A stretch of 64,000 nucleotides of DNA, from the NCBI RefSeq assembly GCF_029714945.1, contig NZ_CP121634.1, positions 1,509,001-1,573,000 of the forward strand, written 5' to 3'. The notes beneath the pieces were generated by a model. The model did no database searches. It was given only the letters and a program-made list of their open reading frames with translations, and had not been told where the DNA came from. This DNA is from Bradyrhizobium sp. CIAT3101. Its GTDB lineage: Bacteria > Pseudomonadota > Alphaproteobacteria > Rhizobiales > Xanthobacteraceae. Both the position numbers and the translations under genes were made by a program. Below, piece after piece: positions 35,847-44,425 of this stretch; the stretch's first letter is position 1; each line of letters begins with the position of its first letter.

Positions 35847-36688
35847 TGCGCCGCCATATGTTGAGAGGGTGAGAACAGTTGGCCCAGGGCATCTCCCGGT
35901 TTGCGGAAGGAAGACGCTTCCTCGTTGAGTCCGACCGACGGAATCGGCTCGGCTGCGACAGGAAGCGTGGCCGCGGGAGATGGTCGGAGGGGCGTGACAT
36001 TGGCGGTCTTCGCCTTCAGGCGCCGCGCGAGCCTCATGCGGCGCGTCGCCATCCCTTGATTTGCCTGCTGCTCGCGCTCGGTCAGTGGAAACGAGAGGAC
36101 AACGGACGTGAACTCGCTGCCGATCCCCTGCTCGACGCGGCCCCCGAGGCTTCTGGCGACATCGTTGTCGATCCGGAGCCATCTTCGAGCATCGGATCGG
36201 ACCGAGCGTGAGCCATTGTCCAGCACGACGCAATTCACCAGCGCCCCACGGCGGCTCAACCGAACCTTGATCTCACCGGCACGCGCATCGAAACACGCGT
36301 GTTTGGCTGCCATCGCGATCAGGTCATGGACGATCAGGCCGAGCCTCCAGCACCGCTCAGCCTGAAGTGGTACACGCTCGGTGTCGAGCGTCAGCCGGAT
36401 CTTCATCATGTCCAATCGGGACTGTCGCAGCGCGCAGCCCAGTTGATGGACGTACGCCGCAGCATCGAGAAGGGCTTCGCCGTCGGCCCTCGCGAGCATT
36501 CGATGCACCTCGGCATGTCCGAGCAGCAAGGAGACCACATCGCTCAAGGCGGCCTTTGCTTCAGCACCTTCAGCCCTGATGATCGCAGCGGAGACAAGAT
36601 CGATCGCCGAGGCGACGCCATCTGCGATCCTGTGCTGCCATTCGCGCAACAGGACGCCCTCTTGGGGACGACGCTTCCGTGAGCTCAA
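35843..36688 (-). CDS. Degenerate HWE/HisKA_2-type histidine kinase-like protein
   Basis: 281 residues; the start is TTG at 36688 with AGGAGA seven bases upstream. Residues about 12-70 resemble the HisKA_2/HWE phosphoacceptor helix (REWQHRIADGVASAIDLV, then LLLGHAEVHRML). Residues about 100-205 resemble a GHKL ATPase, but the N-box reads HDLIAMAAKHA, with the essential asparagine replaced by Met, and the D-box is LDNGS. A basic, unstructured tail of about 75 residues follows. No sensor or membrane segment is seen. It is cytoplasmic, the first gene of the RND operon, and may be a pseudokinase or scaffold. Confidence 0.7.
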   Translation of the reverse strand: MSSRKRRPQEGVLLREWQHRIADGVASAIDLVSAAIIRAEGAEAKAALSDVVSLLLGHAEVHRMLARADGEALLDAAAYVHQLGCALRQSRLDMMKIRLTLDTERVPLQAERCWRLGLIVHDLIAMAAKHACFDARAGEIKVRLSRRGALVNCVVLDNGSRSVRSDARRWLRIDNDVARSLGGRVEQGIGSEFTSVVLSFPLTEREQQANQGMATRRMRLARRLKAKTANVTPLRPSPAATLPVAAEPIPSVGLNEEASSFRKPGDALGQLFSPSQHMAAQ

Positions 36689-36782
36689 GACGGTTCTCCT
36701 GACGTAGATCGAAAGTAGCGGGCAGATTTTCAGCGGCCCCGATGATCCGAACCCCTCACAGCGTCGGGCGGTGCTGCGTGGT

Positions 36783-36804
36783 TAAATAAACTATACCGTA
36801 TATT
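36783..36804. promoter_or_regulatory. TetR-type operator, site B (RND operon / TetR gene)
   Basis: TAAATAAACTATACC followed by GTATATT: the core ACTATAC-C-GTATATT pairs at six of seven positions. It lies in the 195-base gap between the leftward kinase-RND operon and the rightward TetR gene and matches sites A and C over AAATAAACTAYACCGTATA. The TetR encoded next to it (36884) is the natural candidate to bind all three. Confidence 0.65.
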
Positions 36805-36883
36805 TTCTTTTAGTTGCCTTTTACCGCCGCGTATGTCAAGTGCGATCTGCGTGCGCACAGACTCGTGATTGGGAGACCGGACG

Positions 36884-37546
36884 ATGACGAAGAAGAACGC
36901 TCCAAAACGGGGCCGACCGACCAAGGAGCTCGCCGGCGACGCCCCGTCCCGGATCCTCGATGCGGCCCAGCAGCTCTTTCTCGAGAAGGGCTACCGCAGC
37001 GCCAGCATCGACGACATCTCCGAGCTGGCCCCTGCGAGCAAGCCGACGATCTATGCGCATTTCCCCGGCAAGGAGGCGTTGTTCGCAGCGGTGGTCGCCC
37101 GCACAATCAGCGGGCTGACGGATTTCGAAGGTTTCGAACCCGAGGGCCGCACCCTGGAGGACAAGCTCATGAGCCTCGGCACCGCGATCGTGGAGAAGGT
37201 CATCGAAGAATCGTTGGGGATGGTTCGCGCCACGATCGCGGAAGCGCAGCGCTTCCCCGAGTTGAGCCGCAACGTCCATGACGCCGCTCGGGACCGCTCC
37301 GTCGGCGCGATATCTCAGCTTCTGAACCAGACGACGCAAAAACTTGCACGCGCGCCAAAAGGCCCTTTCAGCGGGAAGCGAAGCGTTGCCACCGCTCAGA
37401 TCTTCCTGGACTTGATCCTACTTCCGATGCTCTTCCGTTCGCTGGTGGGAGAGACGCCCAAAGACCTTCGACGGGAGTTGCCCTCTTTCGTGCGGGAACG
37501 CGTCGGCTTTTTTCTTGCGGCGTGCGAGGCGGATTGGACCCCGTGA
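36884..37546 (+). CDS. TetR/AcrR family regulator (candidate master of sites A-C)
   Basis: 220 residues from ATG 36884 (GGGA upstream). The basic N-terminus (TKKNAPKRGRP) leads into the TetR helix-turn-helix at about 25-70: ILDAAQQLFLEKGYRSASI, then ELAPASKPTIYAHFPGKEAL. The C-terminal part is a TetR_C-type domain with RRELPSFVRERVGFFLAA. AcrR-type regulators repress RND pumps until they bind a substrate. It is divergent from the kinase-RND operon, with site B between, and the first 12 residues could give extra minor-groove contacts to the AT-rich operator. Confidence 0.9.
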   Translation: MTKKNAPKRGRPTKELAGDAPSRILDAAQQLFLEKGYRSASIDDISELAPASKPTIYAHFPGKEALFAAVVARTISGLTDFEGFEPEGRTLEDKLMSLGTAIVEKVIEESLGMVRATIAEAQRFPELSRNVHDAARDRSVGAISQLLNQTTQKLARAPKGPFSGKRSVATAQIFLDLILLPMLFRSLVGETPKDLRRELPSFVRERVGFFLAACEADWTP

Positions 37547-37566
37547 GCTGCACTCCGCTAGGCGCG

Positions 37567-38220
37567 CTAGGCCAGGCATGTCGCGGGGGATGGCGACGGT
37601 AGGCCGGCGACTTGCGCCGGCGCGCCGGTTTGGAGCGCGCCTACACAGAAGTTCATCATCTCATCGAAGGCCGGCCGGCCAGCCGCCAGTTCGAGGCGCG
37701 ACGGATCCAAATAAGCATCCATCGCGTCGAGCATGCATCTGGCGAGTGCCATCGGGCTGCCTGTCCGGAATTCGCCGCTCGCCTGCCCGGCCGCGATGAT
37801 CGACCGCACGAGATGGCCGAGCTTGTCGGCGTGGGACAGGGTGACCCGCCAATTCGCTTGTCCTGCGGCAACGACCAGTTCGTGGAGCCTCGGATCGTGC
37901 GCTCGCCTGAGTTGATGATGCTGGAAGATAGCCCCAAACGCGGCCTCCAAGCGCTCCCGGCTCGAGATGCGGCTGCGAGCGGCGGCTTCTGCTTCCACAA
38001 ACACCTCGTCGAGCAGTCCGGCCACCACGCACTCTTCGACCGCCTGGCGGGAAGGAAAGAATCGATACAGATTTGCGGGGGACATCGAGGCGCCGCGGGC
38101 GATGTCCGCAACCGTCGTCTTCCGATAGCCGACGGCGCGGTACAGCCGGATGGCGGTCTGCACGATTTCTTCGCGAGGTTGGGACGATCCGTCACGCAAT
38201 GACCTCTGGGCCTGGTTCAT
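37567..38220 (-). CDS. TetR/AcrR family regulator (second)
   Basis: 217 residues from ATG 38220 (GAGGTCGATC upstream; an upstream TTG frame is rejected). HTH region about 22-65: VQTAIRLYRAVGYRKTTVAD then ASMSPANLYRFFPSRQAVEE. The regulatory domain includes RRAHDPRLHELVVAAGQANW. It is the third gene of a short leftward operon with two small envelope proteins, 8 bases after the stop of the preceding gene, and converges with the first TetR gene at 20 bases. Which regulator uses sites A-C is therefore not settled by position alone. Confidence 0.88.
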   Translation of the reverse strand: MNQAQRSLRDGSSQPREEIVQTAIRLYRAVGYRKTTVADIARGASMSPANLYRFFPSRQAVEECVVAGLLDEVFVEAEAAARSRISSRERLEAAFGAIFQHHQLRRAHDPRLHELVVAAGQANWRVTLSHADKLGHLVRSIIAAGQASGEFRTGSPMALARCMLDAMDAYLDPSRLELAAGRPAFDEMMNFCVGALQTGAPAQVAGLPSPSPATCLA

Positions 38221-38228
38221 GATCGACC

Positions 38229-38666
38229 TCAACGAGACGGAATTGCCTGCATCTCGCGCCGGCAAGCCTCTCCGAATTCACGCAGCGGATCCATTTCCTC
38301 CATGAATCCCGGCAAATCGACGAATGACGTGTTCGGTGCGACGTACGTCTCGATGATCAGCCGGCCTGCGCGCTCCGCTGCATGAACCACCTCATCGTCG
38401 GATAGTATCCGCATGCGCCCGATCAGCGCATACAAGTTCACCAACGCTGGAATCTCGGATTTGTCGCTGGTCAACGCGTCCGCGTAAAGCCGCGACGCTT
38501 CCTCCATGAAACCGCGATAGAGCTTTTCGCGTTTGGTGACCGCGTGGGCATGATGGCGCTCGCGGAGCCTGCGACGGCGGGTCATCCACCCCGTCACGAT
38601 CGTGGAAATCGCCCCGAACGCCGAACCTCCGAACGCGGCGAAAGCGGGAAAATAGATCGTATTCAT
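38229..38666 (-). CDS. Membrane-anchored hypothetical protein
   Basis: 145 residues; ATG 38666 has GAGGAA at eight bases. One N-terminal membrane segment (YFPAFAAFGGSAFGAISTIV) is followed by a basic patch (TRRRRLRERHH) and a helical cytoplasmic domain (EKLYRGFMEEASRLYADALT, VVHAAERAGRLIIETYVAPN). The charge pattern puts the C-terminus inside. I do not recognise a named family. It sits between a small secreted protein gene (4 bases) and the second TetR gene (8 bases), so the three are co-transcribed. Confidence 0.75.
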   Translation of the reverse strand: MNTIYFPAFAAFGGSAFGAISTIVTGWMTRRRRLRERHHAHAVTKREKLYRGFMEEASRLYADALTSDKSEIPALVNLYALIGRMRILSDDEVVHAAERAGRLIIETYVAPNTSFVDLPGFMEEMDPLREFGEACRREMQAIPSR

Positions 38667-38670
38667 GCGA

Positions 38671-38961
38671 TCATTCCTCATTTTTTGCGCCACGATACCG
38701 ACGCGATCCCGTCGTTCCGACAGGAGCCGCGGCCGCCGCGGCGTCGAAGACTGCTCCGCAGGCTTCGCTCAGCCCCGCCTTGTTTTGCCTGAGACAGGCT
38801 TCCACGTCGGTGGGGTCGGGGATGTAGCTGGCGCACAGGCGAAACGCGTCGGGCGCGCATGCGGCCCTTTGCTCCGCCGTGCCGCGGTTCTCCTGCGCGA
38901 AAGCCGCGCCGGCCATCGAAACCAGCGTCGCACCCACGAGCACTGCTCGCTTCTTAAACAT
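38671..38961 (-). CDS. Small secreted cysteine-rich hypothetical protein
   Basis: 96 residues from ATG 38961 (AAAGGA upstream). The signal peptide (MFKKRAVLVGATLVSMAGAA, cleaved after AFA) is followed by a four-cysteine helical unit: RAACAPDAFRLCASYIPDPT, EACLRQNKAGLSEACGAVF. The C-x6-C...C-x10-C spacing resembles small periplasmic rhizobial proteins of unknown function. It is the first gene of the leftward operon controlled from the region of site C. Confidence 0.75.
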   Translation of the reverse strand: MFKKRAVLVGATLVSMAGAAFAQENRGTAEQRAACAPDAFRLCASYIPDPTDVEACLRQNKAGLSEACGAVFDAAAAAAPVGTTGSRRYRGAKNEE

Positions 38962-39092
38962 ATACGATCCTTTCTCCAGTTGAGGCATCCGACCGCGAAA
39001 CCGCGGCCTGCCGAATTCTCGCGCCGACCAGCACGAACACGCGCTTGTGAGTCTTCGCTCTTGACACGTTTCGCGATCTGCGCTGTATACGA

Positions 39093-39114
39093 AATATACG
39101 GTGTAGTTTATTTA
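39093..39114. promoter_or_regulatory. TetR-type operator, site C (between divergent small-gene operons)
   Basis: AATATACGGTGTAGT followed by TTATTTA; on the minus strand it reads TAAATAAACTACACC then GTATATT, one base different from site B over the shared 22 positions. It lies 12 bases upstream of ATG 39126 and 132 bases upstream of the leftward gene start at 38961, so it could control both. Confidence 0.62.
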
Positions 39115-39125
39115 GGAGCCGAACG

Positions 39126-39359
39126 ATGTCAAGCTTGTTGTGGGTGCTCGCAAGGGAAAATCCCTTGCCCGGGATCGCGGCCGCATCTTTCAACCTGATG
39201 GTGGCCTTGTCGCTCGTGAGCATCGGTCTTCTGCTGGCTATCACCATCTCGGCGATGGCCTGTCTGCATGCGCTTGCCGACCGCGATTCCCTATCGGTGC
39301 AATATGCCGCCCGGCGCGGGCCTCCGCTGCCGCTCGTTCGCGCCGCCCGTCCATCCTGA
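39126..39359 (+). CDS. Small inner-membrane protein
   Basis: 77 residues, mostly one hydrophobic stretch (AAASFNLMVALSLVSIGLLL, AITISAMACLH) with a short basic C-terminus. AGGAG precedes ATG 39126 directly after operator site C. I know no family. Its first position behind the operator suggests regulation with the RND and patatin operons. The next gene follows 13 bases later. Confidence 0.6.
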   Translation: MSSLLWVLARENPLPGIAAASFNLMVALSLVSIGLLLAITISAMACLHALADRDSLSVQYAARRGPPLPLVRAARPS

Positions 39360-39372
39360 TCGGAGTGCTGAA

Positions 39373-39591
39373 ATGCTCAACGTCATCGAAGTGTTCGACG
39401 TCATCCAAACGGATCCCGCGACCGGCCGTTCAATGTGGGCCGGCCTCACAGGTACGCGAAAGGCCCTGAAGCGGGACGGACACGCGCTCGACCCCAAAGC
39501 GATGACCTATTGTCCGGCCGAATGGGTCGACGAGCGCGGCTATTTCAACACCGAGCTCGTGCGCCAACATCCGCGCCTTTGGGGCATCTGA
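39373..39591 (+). CDS. Small soluble hypothetical protein
   Basis: 72 residues starting at ATG 39373 with GGAG at seven bases. The sequence (MLNVIEVFDVIQTDPATGRS, MWAGLTGTRKALKRDGHALD, CPAEWVDERGYFNTELVRQH) is balanced in charge, with no signal or membrane segment, so probably a folded cytoplasmic protein. The family is not recognised. It belongs to the same short rightward run behind site C. Confidence 0.6.
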   Translation: MLNVIEVFDVIQTDPATGRSMWAGLTGTRKALKRDGHALDPKAMTYCPAEWVDERGYFNTELVRQHPRLWGI

Positions 39592-39628
39592 CATGGGATA
39601 TCAATCCAATGCCTGAGAGTCAGTTTCC

Positions 39629-40186
39629 ATGAGCAGGAAGTCTGTGCTGATGAGACGCTCTGGCATCCTTGACGAACCCGAGCTTCCCCTGCGGGCCTAT
39701 TTTCTGTGGGTCGGAAGCGCGTTGATGCTGCTGCTTCTTGCAGCCGATTGGGCGCTGCCTGCACCTCTTCCGAGCCGAGTCACTGACTCGCATTCCACGC
39801 TGCCGCCGATCCGCATCTACACAGAGATGAAAGTCCCAGACGCGGTGGTCATGGATACCGGCGGATTTGGATTACGCACGACGCGCGCCGAGGACGACAT
39901 TGCGAATGATCGGGCGCAAGCGCCCGAAGCCGAAATCGCGAGCCCGGCGCCGTCGTCCGATCCGCGCCTTCGCGAAAGCCTGGCACAGTTACCTTCCGAC
40001 GTTCAGGACCACAAGAGCGAAACCGACGGCCCTGGCGACGTCGCGGCACGAGGTCGAAGGCCCATTCAAGCGCGGACCACAAAGCAGCGGCTGGCTCGAC
40101 ATCCGGCTCTCGAAACCAGCGTTGGTCACGGAATTTCGGCGTGTCGTGAGCGCCGTCCTTGCCGATACGCCTCGGCACCGAACTAA
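39629..40186 (+). CDS. Hypothetical single-TM protein with disordered tail, possibly frameshifted
   Basis: 185 residues. One membrane segment (RAYFLWVGSALMLLLLAADW, about 22-42) is followed by a proline-rich periplasmic linker and PPIRIYTEMKVPDAVVMDTG. After about residue 115 the composition turns strongly Arg/Ala-rich (GRRPIQARTTKQRLARHPAL). The overlapping +1 frame there reads more protein-like (HEVEGPFKRGPQSSGWLDIR) but also runs to the next gene, so a frameshift near 39990-40060 is possible. No family recognised. Confidence 0.5.
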   Translation: MSRKSVLMRRSGILDEPELPLRAYFLWVGSALMLLLLAADWALPAPLPSRVTDSHSTLPPIRIYTEMKVPDAVVMDTGGFGLRTTRAEDDIANDRAQAPEAEIASPAPSSDPRLRESLAQLPSDVQDHKSETDGPGDVAARGRRPIQARTTKQRLARHPALETSVGHGISACRERRPCRYASAPN

Positions 40187-40196
40187 GTCACCGATC

Positions 40197-40820
40197 ATGT
40201 TTGAACGAACGATAGGATTTGCCGTGCCAAAGATGCAGTTGCTCGCCCTCTTGTTTTGTTCCGTCGCCCTGACCGGGACGGCCGCGATGGCGGGCATTAC
40301 CAAGGATTCTGCCGACGCGGAGCAGCAAAACTCTGCCGCGGAGCGCGATCTTGATGAAGCGACGCGTCGCGTGCTCGAACAATTCCATACCGTTCGTGTG
40401 CCGTTGAGTCAGGCAATGGCGATCGCCGAGCGTCTGCACGAAGGCTCGAAGACGGCTGACGTCAGCTTCGAAATATCCGGTCCGCCGGTCTACCGCGTTC
40501 GCACGGTCAGGAATGAGCGCGTCTACGAGAACGTGATAGACGCGAACGCCGGGAGCGTGTCGGATGGCGAAATCGCATCTTCACTCAAGGAGCTCGATCG
40601 GGAAGATCTCTCCAATATCATCGCCCTGAAGTGGATCAGGCAGAAGCTGTCGGACGCGGTGCAGGTCGCAGAAAGGGCCTCGGCGGGCAGCGCTCTCGCC
40701 GGCGGATTGATGAAGCAGGATGGCAAACTCAACTTTATAGTCGTCGTCGCCACGGGCGATCGCCTGAAGGAAGTATGGCTCGAGCCGCCGAAGATCGGAC
40801 AGCAGCCGGCGCACCGCTAA
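40197..40820 (+). CDS. Exported PepSY-domain protein
   Basis: 207 residues from ATG 40197. A signal peptide (KMQLLALLFCSVALTGTAAM, cleaved near AMA) is followed by a region with the PepSY pattern: LSQAMAIAERLHEGSKTADV, SFEISGPPVYRVRTVRNERV, then ENVIDANAGSV. PepSY modules are small periplasmic or membrane domains thought to inhibit proteases or bind ligands. A second helical half ends with a basic tail. The open frame extends far upstream of the ATG, but only this start gives a signal peptide. Confidence 0.72.
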   Translation: MFERTIGFAVPKMQLLALLFCSVALTGTAAMAGITKDSADAEQQNSAAERDLDEATRRVLEQFHTVRVPLSQAMAIAERLHEGSKTADVSFEISGPPVYRVRTVRNERVYENVIDANAGSVSDGEIASSLKELDREDLSNIIALKWIRQKLSDAVQVAERASAGSALAGGLMKQDGKLNFIVVVATGDRLKEVWLEPPKIGQQPAHR

Positions 40821-41227
40821 CCGCGAAGCGCAGCGGCGCACCGCATGTTTCCCGCTTGCCTGAGTCCCCCGCGACTATGCTTCGGTGGCGGCTCTCGGAA
40901 TTCCTCGCTTGACCCGACCACGACACACATCGAGCTGAGGAGTCGTGAGGTTGGCCTATCTGTATGAGGACGTACGAATGTCCAGTCATGCCGCGCCGCC
41001 GCGGCGGTGGTGGCGTCGCGTCCAGGCAATGAGCGCCACGACCCATCCAGCGATCTGCATGCGGGGACGTTTGTAGCCCTGTCGATCCGGCACGGGAACA
41101 GCAAAATGCGCCTCTTATCCGGCGATCGTTGGAACGAACCTGCGCGCCCGGCAATGGTTCCAAGCGGCAGTGCGGAGGATCATTGCGGTTTGGGGCCCGT
41201 TATCTGTCCTAACGGCATAGGCAGCGA
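40821..41227. other. Intergenic region before the UvrA-like gene
   Basis: About 400 bases with no gene I can support. Open frames exist on both strands but lack ribosome-binding sites and recognisable proteins. The promoter for the UvrA-like operon should be here; no clear operator was seen. Confidence 0.5.
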
Positions 41228-43783
41228 ATGATGGACGACAAGGTTTACAAGGTGGAGCAGGGCGCGGGGAAATCGGCTGGCGGATTTGTCAGGGTGCGCG
41301 GTGCGCGCGAGCACAATCTGAAGAACGTGGACGTGGATATTCCGCGCGATGCGCTGGTGGTGTTCACCGGCGTCTCGGGCTCGGGAAAATCATCGCTCGC
41401 ATTCGGAACGCTGTATGCGGAGGCGCAGCGGCGATATCTGGAATCCGTGTCGCCCTACGCCCGGCGCCTGTTCCACCAAATGGCCGTGCCTGAGGTCGAC
41501 GAGGTCGAAGGGCTGCCGCCGGCGGTGGCGCTTCAGCAGCAACGGGGATCACCGACCACGCGATCCAGCGTGGGCAGCGTCACGACGCTGTCGAACCTGT
41601 TTCGGATGCTCTATTCGCGCGCCGGCGATTATCCGAAGTCGCAACCAATGCTGTACGCGGAGTCGTTCTCGCCTAATTCGGCGGAAGGCGCCTGCCCGAA
41701 GTGCCATGGCCTCGGCCGTGTCTATGACGTGACCGAGCGCTCGATGGTCCCCGACGACACCCTCACCATCCGCGAGCGCGCCGTCGCGGCGTGGCCGACG
41801 GCATGGCACGGCCAGAACCTGCGAGATATTCTCACGACGCTCGGCTACGACGTCGACACGCCCTGGCGCGAGCTTCCCAAAAAGGACCGCAACTGGATCT
41901 TGTTCACGGACGAGCGGCCTACGGTCCCGGTCTATGCCGGCTACGATCTTAGGGAGGTCCAGCGGGCACTGCGGCGCAAGGAAGAGCCGAGCTACCAGGG
42001 CACTTTTACCGGCGCCCGGCGCTACGTCATGGAGACGTTCGCCAACACGACCAGCGCGATGATGAAGAAGCGCGTCTCGCAATACATGCTGAGCACCGAG
42101 TGCTCGGCCTGCCATGGCAAGCGGCTGAAGCCCGAGGCGCTGTCGGTCAAGTTTGCCGGCATGGATATCGCCGACATGGCACGCGTTCCGTTGAAGCAGT
42201 TGGCGGCGCTGATGCGGCCTTATTGCGAGGGCAAGGTTGGCCGACAGGATGCTCACCCGGAAAAGGCAATCGTTGTTCAACGGATCGCGCAGGACCTCAG
42301 CGCACGGCTTGGCGTGCTGCTGGATCTCGGCCTCGGCTATCTCACGATGGAGCGGAGCACGCCGACTTTGTCTCCGGGCGAGCTTCAGCGTTTGCGCCTG
42401 GCGACGCAGGTGCGCTCCAATCTGTTCGGCGTGGTCTATGTGCTCGACGAGCCGTCTGCCGGTCTCCATCCCTCCGACACCGAGGCGCTGCTCCGCGCGC
42501 TCGACCGGCTGAAGGCGGCCGGAAACTCACTCTTCGTCGTCGAGCATGAGCTGGATGTCGTGCGTCATGCCGATTGGATCGTCGACGTCGGGCCGGACGC
42601 CGGCAGGCGTGGCGGCGAGATCCTTTACAGCGGCCCTATCGACGGGTTGGAGTCCGTCGCGGGATCGCGCACCGCAAAATACCTGTTCGGCCAGGCCGTT
42701 CCGCCGCAGCACAAGCAGCGCTCGCCGCAGGGATGGCTCAGGCTGAGCGGTGTCACGCGCAACAATCTCAGGGGCATCGACATCGCATTCCGGCTGGGCG
42801 TGCTGACAACGGTCACCGGCGTATCCGGTTCGGGCAAGTCCAGCCTTGTCAGCCAGTTCCTCGTCGAGGCGCTGAGCCGGCATTTTGGACAATCTCATGC
42901 AACCGAGGATGACGGCGAAGACGTGCTGGAACGCGCGCCAGTCGAGACCTCGAGCGGGAAGATCACCGAAGGGCTTGACCGCCTGAAGCGGTTGGTTGTC
43001 GTAGACCAGAAGCCGATCGGACGGACGCCTCGCTCCAATCTGGCGACCTATACCGGTCTGTTCGACGACGTGCGAAAGCTGTTCGCGCAGACGAAAGAGG
43101 CGCGCCGGCGCCGCTTCGATGCCGGGCGGTTCTCTTTCAACCTGCCGAAGGGCCGCTGCCCGAATTGCCAGGGAGAAGGTTTCGTTTGCGTCGAGCTGTT
43201 GTTCCTGCCGAGCGTCTATGCGCCATGCCCGGAATGCCATGGTGCCCGCTACAACAGGGAGACGCTGCAGATCAAGCTCAACGGCAAGTCGATCGCCGAC
43301 ATTCTCGGAATGACCGTCGATGAGGCCCATGCGTTTTTCGTCGACGACGCGCATATTGCGCGGTCGCTCGATGTAATCCGGCAGGTCGGGCTTGGATATA
43401 TCCGCCTTGGTCAGCCCGCGACGGAGCTGTCCGGCGGCGAGGCGCAGCGCGTCAAGCTTGCCACCGAGCTGCAGCGCGCCCAGCGCGCTGGCAGCATCTA
43501 TGTCCTCGATGAGCCGACCACGGGTCTGCATCCCTCGGATGTCGAAAAACTCATCGTCCAGTTGGACGGATTGGTGGAGGCGGGGAGCACCGTGATCGTC
43601 GTGGAGCACGACATGAGCGTCGTCGCCGCGAGCGATTGGGTGATCGACATCGGACCGGGCGCCGGCGACGAGGGCGGGCAGGTCGTTGCAGCGGGACCGC
43701 CAGCGGAGATCGCGCGGCACAAATCGAGCCGCACGGCGCCGTATCTCGCGCGGGCGCTGGACGAACATCGGATGCGATCATGA
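41228..43783 (+). CDS. UvrA-family ABC ATPase lacking the UvrB-binding domain
   Basis: 851 residues, against about 940 for UvrA. Two ABC ATPase heads: Walker [10 protein letters not shown] (48-56) and again near 531-538; the second signature LSGGEAQR (about 734) is canonical, the first is LSPGELQR (about 380). The stretch from [11 protein letters not shown] to [14 protein letters not shown] is very short, so the domain that contacts UvrB and the first CxxC of zinc module 1 are absent. The second zinc module is kept ([14 protein letters not shown], about 644-671). This matches UvrA2/DrrC-type paralogues, linked to DNA damage or drug tolerance rather than canonical repair. Confidence 0.9.
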   Translation: MMDDKVYKVEQGAGKSAGGFVRVRGAREHNLKNVDVDIPRDALVVFTGVSGSGKSSLAFGTLYAEAQRRYLESVSPYARRLFHQMAVPEVDEVEGLPPAVALQQQRGSPTTRSSVGSVTTLSNLFRMLYSRAGDYPKSQPMLYAESFSPNSAEGACPKCHGLGRVYDVTERSMVPDDTLTIRERAVAAWPTAWHGQNLRDILTTLGYDVDTPWRELPKKDRNWILFTDERPTVPVYAGYDLREVQRALRRKEEPSYQGTFTGARRYVMETFANTTSAMMKKRVSQYMLSTECSACHGKRLKPEALSVKFAGMDIADMARVPLKQLAALMRPYCEGKVGRQDAHPEKAIVVQRIAQDLSARLGVLLDLGLGYLTMERSTPTLSPGELQRLRLATQVRSNLFGVVYVLDEPSAGLHPSDTEALLRALDRLKAAGNSLFVVEHELDVVRHADWIVDVGPDAGRRGGEILYSGPIDGLESVAGSRTAKYLFGQAVPPQHKQRSPQGWLRLSGVTRNNLRGIDIAFRLGVLTTVTGVSGSGKSSLVSQFLVEALSRHFGQSHATEDDGEDVLERAPVETSSGKITEGLDRLKRLVVVDQKPIGRTPRSNLATYTGLFDDVRKLFAQTKEARRRRFDAGRFSFNLPKGRCPNCQGEGFVCVELLFLPSVYAPCPECHGARYNRETLQIKLNGKSIADILGMTVDEAHAFFVDDAHIARSLDVIRQVGLGYIRLGQPATELSGGEAQRVKLATELQRAQRAGSIYVLDEPTTGLHPSDVEKLIVQLDGLVEAGSTVIVVEHDMSVVAASDWVIDIGPGAGDEGGQVVAAGPPAEIARHKSSRTAPYLARALDEHRMRS

Positions 43784-44385
43784 GCAGCAAGTCGGAGGTC
43801 GCCGAAATCCGGGACGCCGTGCACCTTTGCATCGACATGCAAAATATCTTTGCGCCAGGCGGCCTCTGGGAAACTCCCTGGATGGAGCGGGTCTTGCCCA
43901 TGATCGCGTCGATCGTGTCGCGCTATCAGACGAGAACAGTCTTTACGCGCTTTATCACGCCGCAGGCGCCGGAGGATCGCCCGGGGCAATGGGAAAGCTA
44001 TTTCCGGCACTGGCACCAGGCCACGCGCGACCAACTCCCGCCGTTCGCTCTCGACCTTGTGCCCGCGCTGGCGCGCTACGTTCCGCCGGTCCGCATCATC
44101 GACAAGCCGGCCTATTCCGCGTTCAGCAATCCGGCCCTGGCTAGCCTGCTCATCGAAAAGGGCGTAGGCACCGTCATCGTCACCGGCGCGGAGACGGATG
44201 TTTGCGTGCTGTCGACGGTGTTGAGCGCCGTTGATATTGGCTTCAGGGTTGTCATCGTGGAAGACGCGTTGTGCAGCTCATCCGACGTCGGGCATGATGC
44301 GCTGATGACGATGTACCGCACCCGCTTTCACGGGCAGGTAGATCTCGTCACCGCCGAAGAGCTGATGGAGCTCTGGCGCGAGTAA
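43780..44385 (+). CDS. Cysteine hydrolase (isochorismatase family)
   Basis: 201 residues starting at ATG 43780, overlapping the UvrA-like stop by ATGA. The catalytic triad is visible: Asp19 in LCIDMQNIF, Lys109 in IIDKPAYSAF and Cys142 in GAETDVCVLSTV. The preceding cis-peptide region TVIVTGAETD is typical. Members hydrolyse nicotinamide, N-carbamoyl compounds or isochorismate in the cytoplasm; the substrate here is unknown. Translational coupling to a UvrA2-type ATPase suggests a joint role, perhaps detoxifying the agent that the ATPase senses on DNA (inference). Confidence 0.88.
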   Translation: MSSKSEVAEIRDAVHLCIDMQNIFAPGGLWETPWMERVLPMIASIVSRYQTRTVFTRFITPQAPEDRPGQWESYFRHWHQATRDQLPPFALDLVPALARYVPPVRIIDKPAYSAFSNPALASLLIEKGVGTVIVTGAETDVCVLSTVLSAVDIGFRVVIVEDALCSSSDVGHDALMTMYRTRFHGQVDLVTAEELMELWRE

Positions 44386-44425
44386 CTACCCGACCGGCTG
44401 CTTGTCCTCGCGTGGTTGGGCTGCG

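Noticed and set aside
39867..40196. Upstream extension of the PepSY protein to 317 residues
   Set aside because: The extra N-terminus overlaps another gene, is basic and disordered, and would bury a clear signal peptide starting at ATG 40197.
42527..43768. Open frame antisense to the UvrA-like gene
   Set aside because: Composition of a shadow frame and no ribosome-binding site; the sense strand has both ATPase heads.
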